From assembly GCA_030833205.1 (NCBI GenBank), contig JAURHS010000005.1:1-64000 (forward strand): a stretch of DNA of 64,000 bases, given 5' to 3'. The position numbers and the translations under genes are program-made. Below, piece by piece: positions 42,509 through 51,011 of the stretch; the stretch's first letter is position 1; the number at the start of each line of letters is the position of its first letter. This DNA comes from Prosthecobacter sp. GTDB taxonomy: Bacteria; Verrucomicrobiota; Verrucomicrobiia; Verrucomicrobiales; Verrucomicrobiaceae. The notes under the pieces were generated by a model that was not told where the DNA came from, ran no database searches, and worked only from the letters and a program-made list of their open reading frames with translations.

Positions 42509-45282
42509 GGCAGATAAATGAATTCGTTGCTGGCCATCAGACTTTGGCAAAGCAGCGCCAAGCCGCGCTGCCCACCCTGCGCGAGAATGTTCTTGGCTCG
42601 CTGCCACTCGGCCTCAGCGGGGCTGCGTCCATACGCAAGCTGCCAGGCCCGATCCACGCGTGCCCGGTCATCGGCTCCGGGGCGCTCGCGCATCAGCCTT
42701 GAGGCCATGGCCTCCGCGCTGTCCATCACCACCGGGGCGTTGAGCAAAATCAGGGCCTGTGGAGCGACCACCGTGGCGTTGCGACTGCCCGTGGGCATGG
42801 TGGGATCCGGGTAATCGAACTGCTCCAAGATGTCGTAAAGATGATTGCGGATGATGGGCAGATAAAGCGCGCGACGCGGGCTCTCGTAGCGGGTGTGATC
42901 ACGGGAGGTGTGATTGAAGACAAACTCGCGATTGCGCAGAGGGATGGTTTTGCCGCCGACTTCAAGACTGAGCGTGCCTGCCATCTGCAGCATGGCATCG
43001 CGCAACTGCTCGGCCTCCAAACGCTGCACCGGGAATCTCCAAAGCAGACGGTTTTCCGGGTCCAGCTCCGTGGGGTCTGTGGCACTGCTCGGGGCCTGGG
43101 CCGCAGGATGGCGTGAGGCCATCTGATAGACGCTGCTGTTCATGAGCAGGCGATGCATTTCCTTCCAGGACCAACCGCGCTCCACCAACTGCATGGCCAA
43201 CCAATCGAGAAGCTGCGGATGCGAGGGGCGATCGCCCAGCACTCCAAAATTCTCAGTGCTGCCCACCAACCCGCGACCAAAGTGCCAGCGCCAGAGACGA
43301 TTGGCCAACACCCGCGCGGTGAGGGGATGCTCGCCGCTGACCAGCCAGCGCGCCAATTGCAGGCGGCCACTTTGCTTCTGCGGAAAAACCGCAGGCACGC
43401 TGGTGGAGCGCATCACCACCGGGAAGGCCCGCTCCACTTCGCGGCCCAAGGTCAGGTAACTGCCGCGGATGTGAATCGGCATCTTGGGCACTGTCGGCCC
43501 CTCCGCCACGCCCATGAAGCCGGGCAGATCCGGTTGCCCGGACTCGCGCCTCATGGCCTCCTCTTGCATGGCCTCGAGCTGCGCCAACACCGGTGCATCC
43601 AAGGCATGGGCATCCTTGTCGGGAATGGTGAGGATGCCGGCCAAGTCCTCGAGTGCCGCCTTGGCCTGCTGCACTGCAGCCGGCAGGGATGGCGCTTTGT
43701 CCTTGACGGCGCGGGCCTTGAGGGCGGCAGCAAACAAGGGCGCGTAATGGGCGCGCAGGGCTTTTTCATCGCGCCTTTTGAAGGCCTCATGCCAGGGCAC
43801 GAAGAAGGGATTGCCGCGTTGTTTGACCAACACCAGGCGACACTGCAGCAGGTAGCGCGGACGCAGACCGCGCTGCTGAGCGAGAGCCTGCACGGCATCA
43901 AAGCCAGGATCATCCGGAAGTTGCAGGGCCGCTGCGAGATAATCCACGGCTCCCTCATCCAACTGTCGGCGCAGTTCGGCACGGGCCTTGGCGGCAAACT
44001 CCGTCACTGTTTTGCGCTGCGCAGCAAGCATGGCATCGCGCTGCGCCTTTTCCTTTGTCTGCTCAGGCGTGGCCAGGGAATGCTCAAAGGCAAACTTGAT
44101 GGCGCCCATTTTTTCATCGGCCAAGGAGCGCGTGCTGCGGAAGATTGCCGCCATGGAGTAATAGTCGGCTTGGCTGATGGGGTCGAACTTGTGGTCGTGG
44201 CAGCGCGCGCAGCCAAAGGTCATGCCGAGGAAGGCCTTGCCCAGGGTGTCGAGCTGCTCGTCAATGATGTCCAATTGCATCTTCTGCACATCGGGCTCAG
44301 CCAGCACTCGTCCGCCCAAGGCCAGAAAACCCAGGGCCGCCAAGCTCTCGTGGCGCGAGGCCTCATCGCGGTTGGGGAGAAGATCGCCGGCCAACTGCTC
44401 AATGACGAATTCGTCATAGGGCTTGTCTTGGTTGAAGGCGCGCACCACATAATCGCGGTAGCGCCAGGCATGACCGAAGGCGATGTTCTCGTCCATGCCG
44501 TTGGAGTCGGCGTAACGCGCCACATCCAGCCAATGTCGGCCCCAGCGCTCCCCATAAGCCGGTGAGGACAGCAGCCGCTCCACCAGGCGAGAGAAGGCAT
44601 CGGGGCGCTCATCGGCCACAAAGGCAGCCACCTCCTCGGGGCTTGGCATCAAGCCGGTGAGGTCCTGGGTGGCACGGCGGATCAACTCCTGCTTCTCCGC
44701 CATCGGCGCCGGCGTCAGGCCCTTGGCCTCCAACTCGGCGAGCACGAAGGCATCCACGGGGGAGCGCACCCACTCGCTGCGCTGCACCCGCGGCAGGGCT
44801 ACGGGCTGCACCGGCTTGAAGGACCAGAAATCGCGCCCCCTCTCCGCGCTCATGCCCATGCCGCCCTCGGCCTTGGCCACTGCGGGAGCCTCGACACGGG
44901 GGTCAGGAGCGCCCATGGCCACCCAGCGCTCCAGCGCAGCGATTTCGGCCTTGGGCAACTGCCCCTTGGGAGGCATCTTGAGATCATCGTGCTGGTAACG
45001 CACGGCCTCGATGATCCGGCTCTCCTCCGGCTTGCCGGCCACCAAGGCCGGGCCGCTGTCTCCGCCGCTGAGCAGTCCCGCGCGGCTGTCCATCACCAAG
45101 CCACCCTTCTTCTTGCCCTTGCTGTTGTGGCACTCAATGCACTTGGCCTCGAACAGGGGGCGAATGCTCTTTTCAAAAAACTCCAGTCCCTGAGGCTGCG
45201 GCACTGCAGCGCGCAGACCCATGGCGGGCAAGGCCAGCAGGGCCAGCCAGCCCAGACGGGGCAATGGGCGTTCGGTCTTCAT
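42505..45282 (-). CDS. PSD1 protein: cytochrome c / DUF1549 / DUF1553
   Basis: 925 aa. A signal peptide (GWLALLALPAMGLRA) precedes a cytochrome domain with C48-I-E-C-H52 and the downstream MPPKG methionine typical of the planctomycete cytochrome. DUF1549 occupies about 170-375 (RHWLDVARYADSNGMDENIAFGHAWRYRD), then a variable helical region, then DUF1553 about 640-890 (RVLANRLWRWHFGRGLV, LMNSSVYQMASRHP). This is full-length, canonical architecture. Function is unproven; PSD1 proteins are abundant in PVC genomes and linked to polysaccharide use. It forms an operon with the DUF1501 gene. Confidence 0.92.
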   Translation of the reverse strand: MKTERPLPRLGWLALLALPAMGLRAAVPQPQGLEFFEKSIRPLFEAKCIECHNSKGKKKGGLVMDSRAGLLSGGDSGPALVAGKPEESRIIEAVRYQHDDLKMPPKGQLPKAEIAALERWVAMGAPDPRVEAPAVAKAEGGMGMSAERGRDFWSFKPVQPVALPRVQRSEWVRSPVDAFVLAELEAKGLTPAPMAEKQELIRRATQDLTGLMPSPEEVAAFVADERPDAFSRLVERLLSSPAYGERWGRHWLDVARYADSNGMDENIAFGHAWRYRDYVVRAFNQDKPYDEFVIEQLAGDLLPNRDEASRHESLAALGFLALGGRVLAEPDVQKMQLDIIDEQLDTLGKAFLGMTFGCARCHDHKFDPISQADYYSMAAIFRSTRSLADEKMGAIKFAFEHSLATPEQTKEKAQRDAMLAAQRKTVTEFAAKARAELRRQLDEGAVDYLAAALQLPDDPGFDAVQALAQQRGLRPRYLLQCRLVLVKQRGNPFFVPWHEAFKRRDEKALRAHYAPLFAAALKARAVKDKAPSLPAAVQQAKAALEDLAGILTIPDKDAHALDAPVLAQLEAMQEEAMRRESGQPDLPGFMGVAEGPTVPKMPIHIRGSYLTLGREVERAFPVVMRSTSVPAVFPQKQSGRLQLARWLVSGEHPLTARVLANRLWRWHFGRGLVGSTENFGVLGDRPSHPQLLDWLAMQLVERGWSWKEMHRLLMNSSVYQMASRHPAAQAPSSATDPTELDPENRLLWRFPVQRLEAEQLRDAMLQMAGTLSLEVGGKTIPLRNREFVFNHTSRDHTRYESPRRALYLPIIRNHLYDILEQFDYPDPTMPTGSRNATVVAPQALILLNAPVVMDSAEAMASRLMRERPGADDRARVDRAWQLAYGRSPAEAEWQRAKNILAQGGQRGLALLCQSLMASNEFIYLP

Positions 45283-45362
45283 GGGGGGTCTGGAGAACTA
45301 CGGCCAGCCGCCAGCACTTTTGTCACGGCTGGGGCAGGTTGCGGCAGAGTGCAGAAAATCCG

Positions 45363-45390
45363 TGGACAGCCCCACTGGCAATCGTAGCAT
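45363..45390 (+). promoter_or_regulatory. Candidate promoter for the zinc-ribbon gene
   Basis: TGGACA, 16-base spacer, then TAGCAT, 18 bases before the start codon, in the 126-bp divergent region. Weak consensus match. Confidence 0.25.
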
Positions 45391-45408
45391 GGTCAACAGC
45401 ATTCCCCC

Positions 45409-45645
45409 ATGAGCGAGTCACCCACGCCTGCCAATGACCGTGCCAAGCAAGCCGAAAAAATTGCGCGTAACCCGCAGCAATACAAGGTCTGTGAGGCCTG
45501 CGGCAGCATCGTGACCCTGCGCGCGGTGACCTGCCCAAGTTGCCACGGTTACCGCTTCGACGGTAGCCTGCCCAGAGTGGTGGCCCAAGCGCGGGAGCTT
45601 GCCCTGCGCGCTGCAAACTCCGTGCTCTCCTCAGACCTTCAATGA
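45409..45645 (+). CDS. Small zinc-ribbon protein
   Basis: 78 aa. Two Cys pairs (KVCEACGSIV and VTCPSCHGYRF) form a likely zinc ribbon in a compact protein with charged helical ends. No specific family recognised. Codon use fits the neighbours, the start lies in a divergent intergenic region, and the gene is followed 24 bases later by pheA, so it is probably real and cotranscribed with pheA. Confidence 0.7.
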   Translation: MSESPTPANDRAKQAEKIARNPQQYKVCEACGSIVTLRAVTCPSCHGYRFDGSLPRVVAQARELALRAANSVLSSDLQ

Positions 45646-45669
45646 GCCTGGCTCAAGGCCCCCAGCGTC

Positions 45670-46566
45670 ATGTGTCCTGAAGCACCCTGCGGCCAATCGG
45701 GCACAGCCTCCAGCGCAAGGTCTCTGGCCTGTCTGGGGCCCGAGGGCAGTTTTTCCCATCTGCTGGCGGGCAAGCTCAAGGCCGGGGAGGGCGAACGCAT
45801 CGGCCCCATTGTGCCGCTGCCCTCGATTGGCGAGGTGTTCGATTATCTCGCCACTCAGCCTGATGCGCTGGGCTTGGTGCCCATCGAGAACAGCTCTGGC
45901 GGGTTCATCATTGATACCGTGGATCGGCTTCTTGATGAGCGCTGCCAGCTGCAGATTCAGGAGGAACTGACTCTCGAAGTGCGCTTGGCACTGATGGGAA
46001 AGGCCAGCAATCAGCAGGTGCTGCAAATCCACTCCCATGCCATGCCCTTCTTTCATTGCGATGAGTGGCTGCAACAGCACTACCCGAAGGTGCAGCGGGT
46101 GACCGCGTCGAGCACGGCGGCAGCGGCCATGGCCGTGCAGGCCTCAACGATCACCCAAGGCCTCAGCGCCATTGGCCCAGGGCCTACAGCCGCGGCCTAT
46201 GGCCTGCAGATCCTCTGTGAGCACATCGCACCAGAGGTTCTCAACCTGACTCAGTTCTATCTCATCGGCCATGGGGCTGGGGCCTGCAGCAACCCGGCGC
46301 AGCGCACTGCTCTGGCCGTGGATCTTCCCGATCGCCCAGGCAGCCTCTGCCGTTTCCTTACCCCCCTGAGCCAGGCCGGCATCAACCTCAAGCGCCTGGA
46401 ATCACGCCCCCTGCGCGGCAAGCCCAATCAGTACCGTTTCTTCCTCGAGCTCGAAGGCGAGCCCGCGCAGGACTGCTTCCTCGAGGCCTTGGAGCAAACC
46501 CGACGCGACGGCGCGCAACTCCGGGTCCTCGGCAGCTTCGCCGCCCATCGTCGTTTTCGAAGCTGA
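45670..46566 (+). CDS. pheA: Prephenate dehydratase with ACT domain
   Basis: 298 aa, monofunctional enzyme converting prephenate to phenylpyruvate in phenylalanine synthesis. Catalytic region about 18-200: ACLGPEGSFSH, LVPIENSSGGFI, HSHAMPFFHC, SSTAAAAM and NLTQFYLIG. The usual T-R-F near the end of the catalytic domain reads T-Q-F here. The ACT domain about 215-295 has the Phe-binding LESRPLRGKPNQYRFFLELEG, so feedback inhibition by phenylalanine is expected. No chorismate mutase domain is attached. The first 17 residues are not conserved in type, so the true start might be slightly downstream. Confidence 0.92.
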   Translation: MCPEAPCGQSGTASSARSLACLGPEGSFSHLLAGKLKAGEGERIGPIVPLPSIGEVFDYLATQPDALGLVPIENSSGGFIIDTVDRLLDERCQLQIQEELTLEVRLALMGKASNQQVLQIHSHAMPFFHCDEWLQQHYPKVQRVTASSTAAAAMAVQASTITQGLSAIGPGPTAAAYGLQILCEHIAPEVLNLTQFYLIGHGAGACSNPAQRTALAVDLPDRPGSLCRFLTPLSQAGINLKRLESRPLRGKPNQYRFFLELEGEPAQDCFLEALEQTRRDGAQLRVLGSFAAHRRFRS

Positions 46567-46632
46567 GCGCCTGCGCCAAGAGGCCATGCATCCCTGGCGC
46601 GTAATACCTCCCCAAAACCCCCTCTTCAGTCC

Positions 46633-46932
46633 ATGCCCACCTACGATTACCAGTGCGAAACCTGTGGCCACCGCTTTGAGGCCCGCCAGTCCATGAAAGA
46701 CCCACATCTCACCGACTGCCCTCAGGACTCATGCCAGGGCCCGGTCAAGCGCTTGATTGGCGCGGGCTCAGGCTTCATTTTCAAGGGCAACGGGTTTTAC
46801 ATCACCGACTACCGCAGCGAGTCCTACAAGGCCGCCGCCAAGAAGGACGCTGCCGCAGGCTCAGGCAGTGCGCCTGCCTCGAGTCCGCCCCCTAGCTCAG
46901 GCTCGTCGAGTGCTGGCAGCAGCGCGAGCTGA
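46633..46932 (+). CDS. FmdB-family zinc-ribbon protein
   Basis: 99 aa. N-terminal FmdB zinc ribbon: MPTYDYQCETCGHRFEA, then DCPQDSCQGPVKRLIG with conserved GxGFIFKGNGFYITDYR. The tail is a low-complexity Ala/Ser/Pro segment. The family is called a putative regulatory protein after methylotroph fmdB, but its role is not established. Confidence 0.88.
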   Translation: MPTYDYQCETCGHRFEARQSMKDPHLTDCPQDSCQGPVKRLIGAGSGFIFKGNGFYITDYRSESYKAAAKKDAAAGSGSAPASSPPPSSGSSSAGSSAS

Positions 46933-46976
46933 CAGCCCTGCCTCAATCCACTGCCTGAAGCCGAGGGGTTTTCCTG

Positions 46977-47858
46977 TTGTCAGCGCTGAAGCGCGGACCT
47001 ACCCTCGCGGCGGCGGCAACTTGGTCCGCCAGCAAGGCCTTGACTTCCCCCGCCTCAACTCCAGCACCAGACAGCCGTGAGCCAACTCTCTCGGTGGTCA
47101 TCATCGCGCACAACGAGGAGGGCAACATCGCCGAGTGCCTGCGCAGTGTGGCCTTTGCCGATGAGTGCATCGTGGTGGATCACGCCAGCACGGATCGCAC
47201 GGTGGCAATCGCAACCGCCATGGGTGCCCATGTGCTGCAGACCTCGGACTGGCCTGGGTTTGGTCCGCAAAAAAACCGTGGCCTTGAGCAGGCCAAGGGG
47301 CGCTGGGTGCTCTCGCTGGACGCCGATGAACGCGTCAGCCCTTCCCTTGCCGCTGAGATTCTGAGCGTCATCAGGCCCGATTCTCAAGGCATCTACGCCA
47401 TGCCGCGCAGAACTCAATTCTGCGGACGCTGGATTGACCACTGCGGTTGGACACCGGATTTTGTGGCTCGCCTATTTCCTCGCGGGCTGGCCCGGTTTTC
47501 CGATGCTCTGGTGCATGAGTGCCTCGAATTTGAAGGCCCTTGCGGACGGCTCAAAGCTCCCCTGCTGCACTTCAGCTACCCTCATCCTCAGGCCTATTGG
47601 GACAAGCTGCAGCGCTACAGCGTTGCCTGGGCCGAGCAACGATTCTCCCAGGGCGAGACCAGCTCGATGAGTCGCGCCTGTTTTTCCGGCCTGTTTGCCT
47701 TCCTCAAAAGCTATCTCCTGCGGCTTGGATTCCTCGATGGTGCACTCGGGCTGGCCGTCTGCCTGATGCAGGCGCAGGCGGCCTTCGGGAAACACTTCCA
47801 CCTCTACTGCCTTCACTTGCCCCAGACCTCGGAGCAAGCTCCTGGCCCGCACTCCTGA
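46977..47858 (+). CDS. Family 2 glycosyltransferase (WaaE/KdtX-like)
   Basis: 293 aa from TTG 46977; an in-frame TTG at 47040 is an alternative, and no ATG fits. The conserved domain begins at LSVVIIAHNEEGNIAECLRS, with DECIVVDHASTDRT, GFGPQKNRG and SLDADERVS (DxD-like). The order and the HFSYPHPQAYWDKLQRYS region match the bacterial LPS core beta-1,4-glucosyltransferase-like GT2 group. C-terminal hydrophobic helices suggest membrane association. It is followed after one base by the degenerate MBOAT-AlgJ gene, so the two are probably translated together and act on the same envelope glycan (inference). Confidence 0.85.
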   Translation: MSALKRGPTLAAAATWSASKALTSPASTPAPDSREPTLSVVIIAHNEEGNIAECLRSVAFADECIVVDHASTDRTVAIATAMGAHVLQTSDWPGFGPQKNRGLEQAKGRWVLSLDADERVSPSLAAEILSVIRPDSQGIYAMPRRTQFCGRWIDHCGWTPDFVARLFPRGLARFSDALVHECLEFEGPCGRLKAPLLHFSYPHPQAYWDKLQRYSVAWAEQRFSQGETSSMSRACFSGLFAFLKSYLLRLGFLDGALGLAVCLMQAQAAFGKHFHLYCLHLPQTSEQAPGPHS

Positions 47859-47859
47859 A

Positions 47860-49620
47860 ATGGCTCCGGATGATTCAGCCCCGCAGATGCTGTCATGGCT
47901 AGCGCCGCTTGCGCTGCTGCTGCTTGCAACGGTGACAGGGCGAAGCGCACCACCAGCCACCCCGACGAACTCCGACCGCAGACGCGCCATCGCTTCATTC
48001 GGTCTGGCCACGATGATGGCGTCGCTACTGCCGTTCTTGCTGCAGCAAATCAGTTGGGTTCAACAGGCATTGCCGCAGGCCCTCACTGGGAAGGCGGTGG
48101 CCATGGCCCAGCTTTGCCTTCTCCTGACGCTGCTGCTGACCTGCGGCGCACTGCGGCTTGTGGTTGACGGCATCGGGCTCTGGCGTGGCCTTGCCATGTC
48201 CCCCACAAAGCACGCGGCCCAAGCCTGCTCCCTGTTTGAGTTCTGGCAGCGCCTTCTGCCTGCGATGATGCAACCGGGCCGCGCCAATTTCATTCAAGCC
48301 ATGCCGGCAATGGCCCTGATTGCCGCCGCGGCGGCACTCTGGAAAGGAAGCCTGATTTCCAGCGCCGTGTGGATCACGCTGCAATGTCTGGCCCTGAGCC
48401 TTGAGCAAGCCTTGCAGCGAAGATCGCGCCACAATGTCCACCCCTTCCTGCGGTGGCTTTTGACCATGCTTTGGTTGGGCCTATGCAGCCTGCTTTGGAT
48501 CGCGCCGGACACCCAAACTGCCTGGAACACGCTCGGCCTCCTGGCCACAGAGACGCCGATCAACAACTTCAATCTCCTGCTCAACAAACGCCTCACGCTA
48601 CAGGTTCATCAAATCCAGCTCATCGCCGCGCTGATCCTCGCTGCCAGCCAAGGACCGTTGCAGCGGATTCTGATCCTTGGCGCCACCCCCAAGGGCCACA
48701 CCTGCCTCTGGCTGGGCAGCCTGTGCATGCTCATCGCCTCGCGCGACCTGCTGCCATGGCCGGCGGCGGTGAAACAGGCCATTCAACAGCCTCTCTGTTC
48801 CTGGCTGGAGCACGGCAACAGCGCGGTTCACCAAGGCTATGAGGGGTGGCTATTCGACCAGCGCGAATGGGATCGCCGCACCCTCAGACGGCAGGAACCC
48901 GGGCTGCTTGAGGGATGCATTGAGCTCAGCAAGCAACTCAAAGCCAAAGGGGCTGAGCTCGTCATCGTTGCTGCTCCCGCCAAACTTGCCATGGTTCCCG
49001 AAATGGCATTGCGAGCCCAGTACCCGGGGCCCGTGCAACCCCCGGATTGGGCGCAGACCCTTGAGCGCTTGGAACAGGCCAAAGTCCGTCTGCTGGACCC
49101 AGCTCCCGCGCTTTGGAACCGCATTGAGTTTGAGCCCTCGCATTATGCCAGCGCGAGCCATTGGACCTTTGAAAGCATGAAGGCCGTGGCCTCCGCGTTG
49201 GCACGCGACCTTCGGGCACGAAGGCCTGATCTGGTCTCGCAAGAGACACCTGCCATTCAGGCGAGCATCGCCGAGCACAACGGACCCGGCGACCTCGCCA
49301 GTCTGCTGCTTCCCCTGAGCCCCCTCGCCTGCTTTGACGCGGAACAGGAGGAGGTGCTCACCATTGACGGCTTGCCCGATGATCCTGCTGCTGCCATCGC
49401 GGTGGCCAGCGGAGCGCTGGGCCAATGGTTTGGATCCCAACAACCGCTCTTTGACAGCGCCCCAGCCGCCACCGCTGGAAGCGGCGACTTTGCCACCCAA
49501 GTCTCTGCGCTGGTCGGCAAGCCTGTCCACCGCCTTGAGGCTCTACCCATCAACGCTCTGGCTCAACGCCTCGGCAAATCCCGTTTGCTAATTCTCCTGC
49601 TGCCTGCCGACGAACTCTAG
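47860..49620 (+). CDS. Degenerate MBOAT / AlgJ-AlgX-like fusion, probable pseudoenzyme
   Basis: 586 aa. The N-terminal 300 residues are about nine membrane helices that align by eye with the C-terminal half of AlgI-type O-acyltransferases: FEFWQRLLPAM against xFWRRWHISL, and AALWKGSLISSAVW against GGLWHGAxWTFV. Both conserved histidines are lost (Leu and Lys162). From about 325 follows an AlgJ/AlgX-like SGNH domain (GYEGWLFDQ; ELVIVAAPAKLAMVP; SASHWTF). There the D-x-H pair reads A432-S-H434, and the position of the G-T-S nucleophile reads ASGA. The ending GKPVHRLEAL...LLILLLPADEL also matches the family. Codon use and reading frame are intact, so it is a gene and not debris. Glycan binding or a scaffold role for an acetylation machine is possible. 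Confidence 0.72.
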   Translation: MAPDDSAPQMLSWLAPLALLLLATVTGRSAPPATPTNSDRRRAIASFGLATMMASLLPFLLQQISWVQQALPQALTGKAVAMAQLCLLLTLLLTCGALRLVVDGIGLWRGLAMSPTKHAAQACSLFEFWQRLLPAMMQPGRANFIQAMPAMALIAAAAALWKGSLISSAVWITLQCLALSLEQALQRRSRHNVHPFLRWLLTMLWLGLCSLLWIAPDTQTAWNTLGLLATETPINNFNLLLNKRLTLQVHQIQLIAALILAASQGPLQRILILGATPKGHTCLWLGSLCMLIASRDLLPWPAAVKQAIQQPLCSWLEHGNSAVHQGYEGWLFDQREWDRRTLRRQEPGLLEGCIELSKQLKAKGAELVIVAAPAKLAMVPEMALRAQYPGPVQPPDWAQTLERLEQAKVRLLDPAPALWNRIEFEPSHYASASHWTFESMKAVASALARDLRARRPDLVSQETPAIQASIAEHNGPGDLASLLLPLSPLACFDAEQEEVLTIDGLPDDPAAAIAVASGALGQWFGSQQPLFDSAPAATAGSGDFATQVSALVGKPVHRLEALPINALAQRLGKSRLLILLLPADEL

Positions 49621-49640
49621 GGGACGAAGCGGGCTTTCGC

Positions 49641-49673
49641 GATTTCAGCGCGATTTCAGCGCGGTTTCAGCGC
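49641..49673. repeat. Three tandem 11-bp repeats (GATTTCAGCGC)
   Basis: Two perfect copies and one with a single change (GGTTTCAGCGC) lie between convergent genes. The third copy contains the TGA stop of the minus-strand gene. Confidence 0.85.
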
Positions 49674-50470
49674 TTGGATTCCGCATCGAGAATGCGGCGA
49701 TCCACCCAGCCGCGGTTCGGAATGTAAAGCCTGCCCAAAGATTCTCGGGTGGCGCCATGCGGCAGGACACTGCCTGCCGCAGGAAGGGACTTGGAAGCAG
49801 GGCGGGGCGAATCTTCATTGCTGGCTCTACCCACGCCGCTGGAGATCCCGGCATTGACGAGGCGATCACTTGTTGAGGTGGCAGAGGGCCGAGAAGCCCC
49901 GAAAGAACCCAATGAAGCAGCACCAGCCGACGACGAAGGTGAGCCCGTTGAGCCGCTCACCGTTGCTCCTGGATGCAACTGGTAAAGCAACATTTCAGTG
50001 ATGCTCTCAGGCAGGTCCTCAACGGTGGTTTTCATGATGCCGCCGTCATGGCTGAGCACCACCTCAAAGTCATTGATGGACTGGACCTTGACGCGACGCA
50101 GGCGCATGCCGTTTTTAAGAACGAGTTCCAGGATCTCCCTGCCCACGAGACGCTCCCTTGCCTTGGCGATCGCGGAGCGGAAGGAGAAACCAATGTTGCG
50201 GCTGGCGTCGCGCAGAGTCTCGATTTCATCCCTGAGACGACGGTTGACTGCCTCTTGTTGACTCAACTCAGACAGCAACGAAGCGACCTCCCGACGCATG
50301 GTGATCTGGCTTTTGATTTGATCGGCATCACCGACGATGGCATTGGCATCTGCCCTCGCCTGCAACAGCTCATGGTTGAGTTCGTCCAGTGACATGGTGT
50401 GAAACCAAAAAGCCAATGCTGCAATGACCAAGGCCATGCAGATTCCGTAAACAACAATCTTGGAGTCCAT
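49667..50470 (-). CDS. Membrane-anchored coiled-coil protein with SHD1-like segment
   Basis: 267 aa. One N-terminal membrane helix (VVYGICMALVIAALAFWF), then a coiled coil about 30-95, then an SHD1-like beta segment about 110-155 (LELVLKNGMRLRRVKVQSINDFEVVLSHDGGIMKTTVEDLPESI). A long Ser/Gly/Ala-rich linker follows, and the C-terminus has RLYIPNRGWVDRR. No family recognised. The bulk is probably periplasmic. It is the second gene of a two-gene minus-strand operon with the lipoprotein upstream, 32 bases apart. Confidence 0.72.
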   Translation of the reverse strand: MDSKIVVYGICMALVIAALAFWFHTMSLDELNHELLQARADANAIVGDADQIKSQITMRREVASLLSELSQQEAVNRRLRDEIETLRDASRNIGFSFRSAIAKARERLVGREILELVLKNGMRLRRVKVQSINDFEVVLSHDGGIMKTTVEDLPESITEMLLYQLHPGATVSGSTGSPSSSAGAASLGSFGASRPSATSTSDRLVNAGISSGVGRASNEDSPRPASKSLPAAGSVLPHGATRESLGRLYIPNRGWVDRRILDAESKR

Positions 50471-50502
50471 GGTGATGGGGTGAGGGCTTGGAGGTTGGGG
50501 GC

Positions 50503-50853
50503 TTATTCGAGGTAACGCCTGCGGTAGGCGCTCAACTGAGACTTGGAGCGCTCGAACTGAATGATCTCAGCGGCCTTGGAGGCCTCCAGGTTTTTGGTCT
50601 CAACCTTGAGCTGTTCGATCTTGGCACGCAGGATTTGAAGCTGCTCGGCTTTGGGGTTCTGGTATTCCCCGAGATTGCCAACCGCAGCGGACTGGGCGTT
50701 GAGTTCCCGAACTTGATTTCGGTGCTCTTCCAGCGAGGCGTTGATTTGGTTGATCTCTGCCTGCATGACCGCCTTTTCACCGCATGAGGTAACCATGGCT
50801 AAGGAAATAAAAATGAGAATTTTGAGGCAATTTTTAGGGCTCCAAGCAAACAT
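50503..50853 (-). CDS. Small coiled-coil lipoprotein
   Basis: 116 aa from ATG 50853; the ORF-track start at 50865 is TTG. A signal with lipobox-like VTSC places the lipidated residue at Cys24. The rest is nearly all coiled coil (NQINASLEEHRNQVRELNAQ..., LRAKIEQLKVETKNLEASKAAEIIQF). No family recognised. It is likely outer- or inner-membrane anchored and may pair with the downstream coiled-coil membrane protein. Confidence 0.68.
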   Translation of the reverse strand: MFAWSPKNCLKILIFISLAMVTSCGEKAVMQAEINQINASLEEHRNQVRELNAQSAAVGNLGEYQNPKAEQLQILRAKIEQLKVETKNLEASKAAEIIQFERSKSQLSAYRRRYLE

Positions 50854-50861
50854 CAATTCAC

Positions 50862-50889
50862 TCAATAGGTTAACCTGTCATGAGTTCAA
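50862..50889 (-). promoter_or_regulatory. Candidate promoter for the lipoprotein operon
   Basis: On the minus strand TTGAAC, 16-base spacer, then TATTGA, 8 bases before the ATG. The perfect palindrome AGGTTAACCT (50867-50876) sits in the spacer and may be an operator. Confidence 0.4.
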
Positions 50890-51011
50890 TCGAAAACTTT
50901 CTTCGCGGCCCCTCTTTTGTCTCTGCGCCGAACGCTTCCGTTTCCCGATTTTCCAACAATGACCGAAACTTGTTCCCCTCGCCCTCGTTTCATCGCCGTT
51001 CGCTGACCTCC

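Noticed and set aside
43153-44565. 470-aa plus-strand ORF
   Set aside because: Shadow of the PSD1 gene on the minus strand. His/Gly/Gln-rich translation without family features.
49641-49673. Possible CRISPR or integration site
   Set aside because: Three directly abutting 11-mers without spacers and without a nearby integrase or cas gene; treated as a simple tandem repeat.
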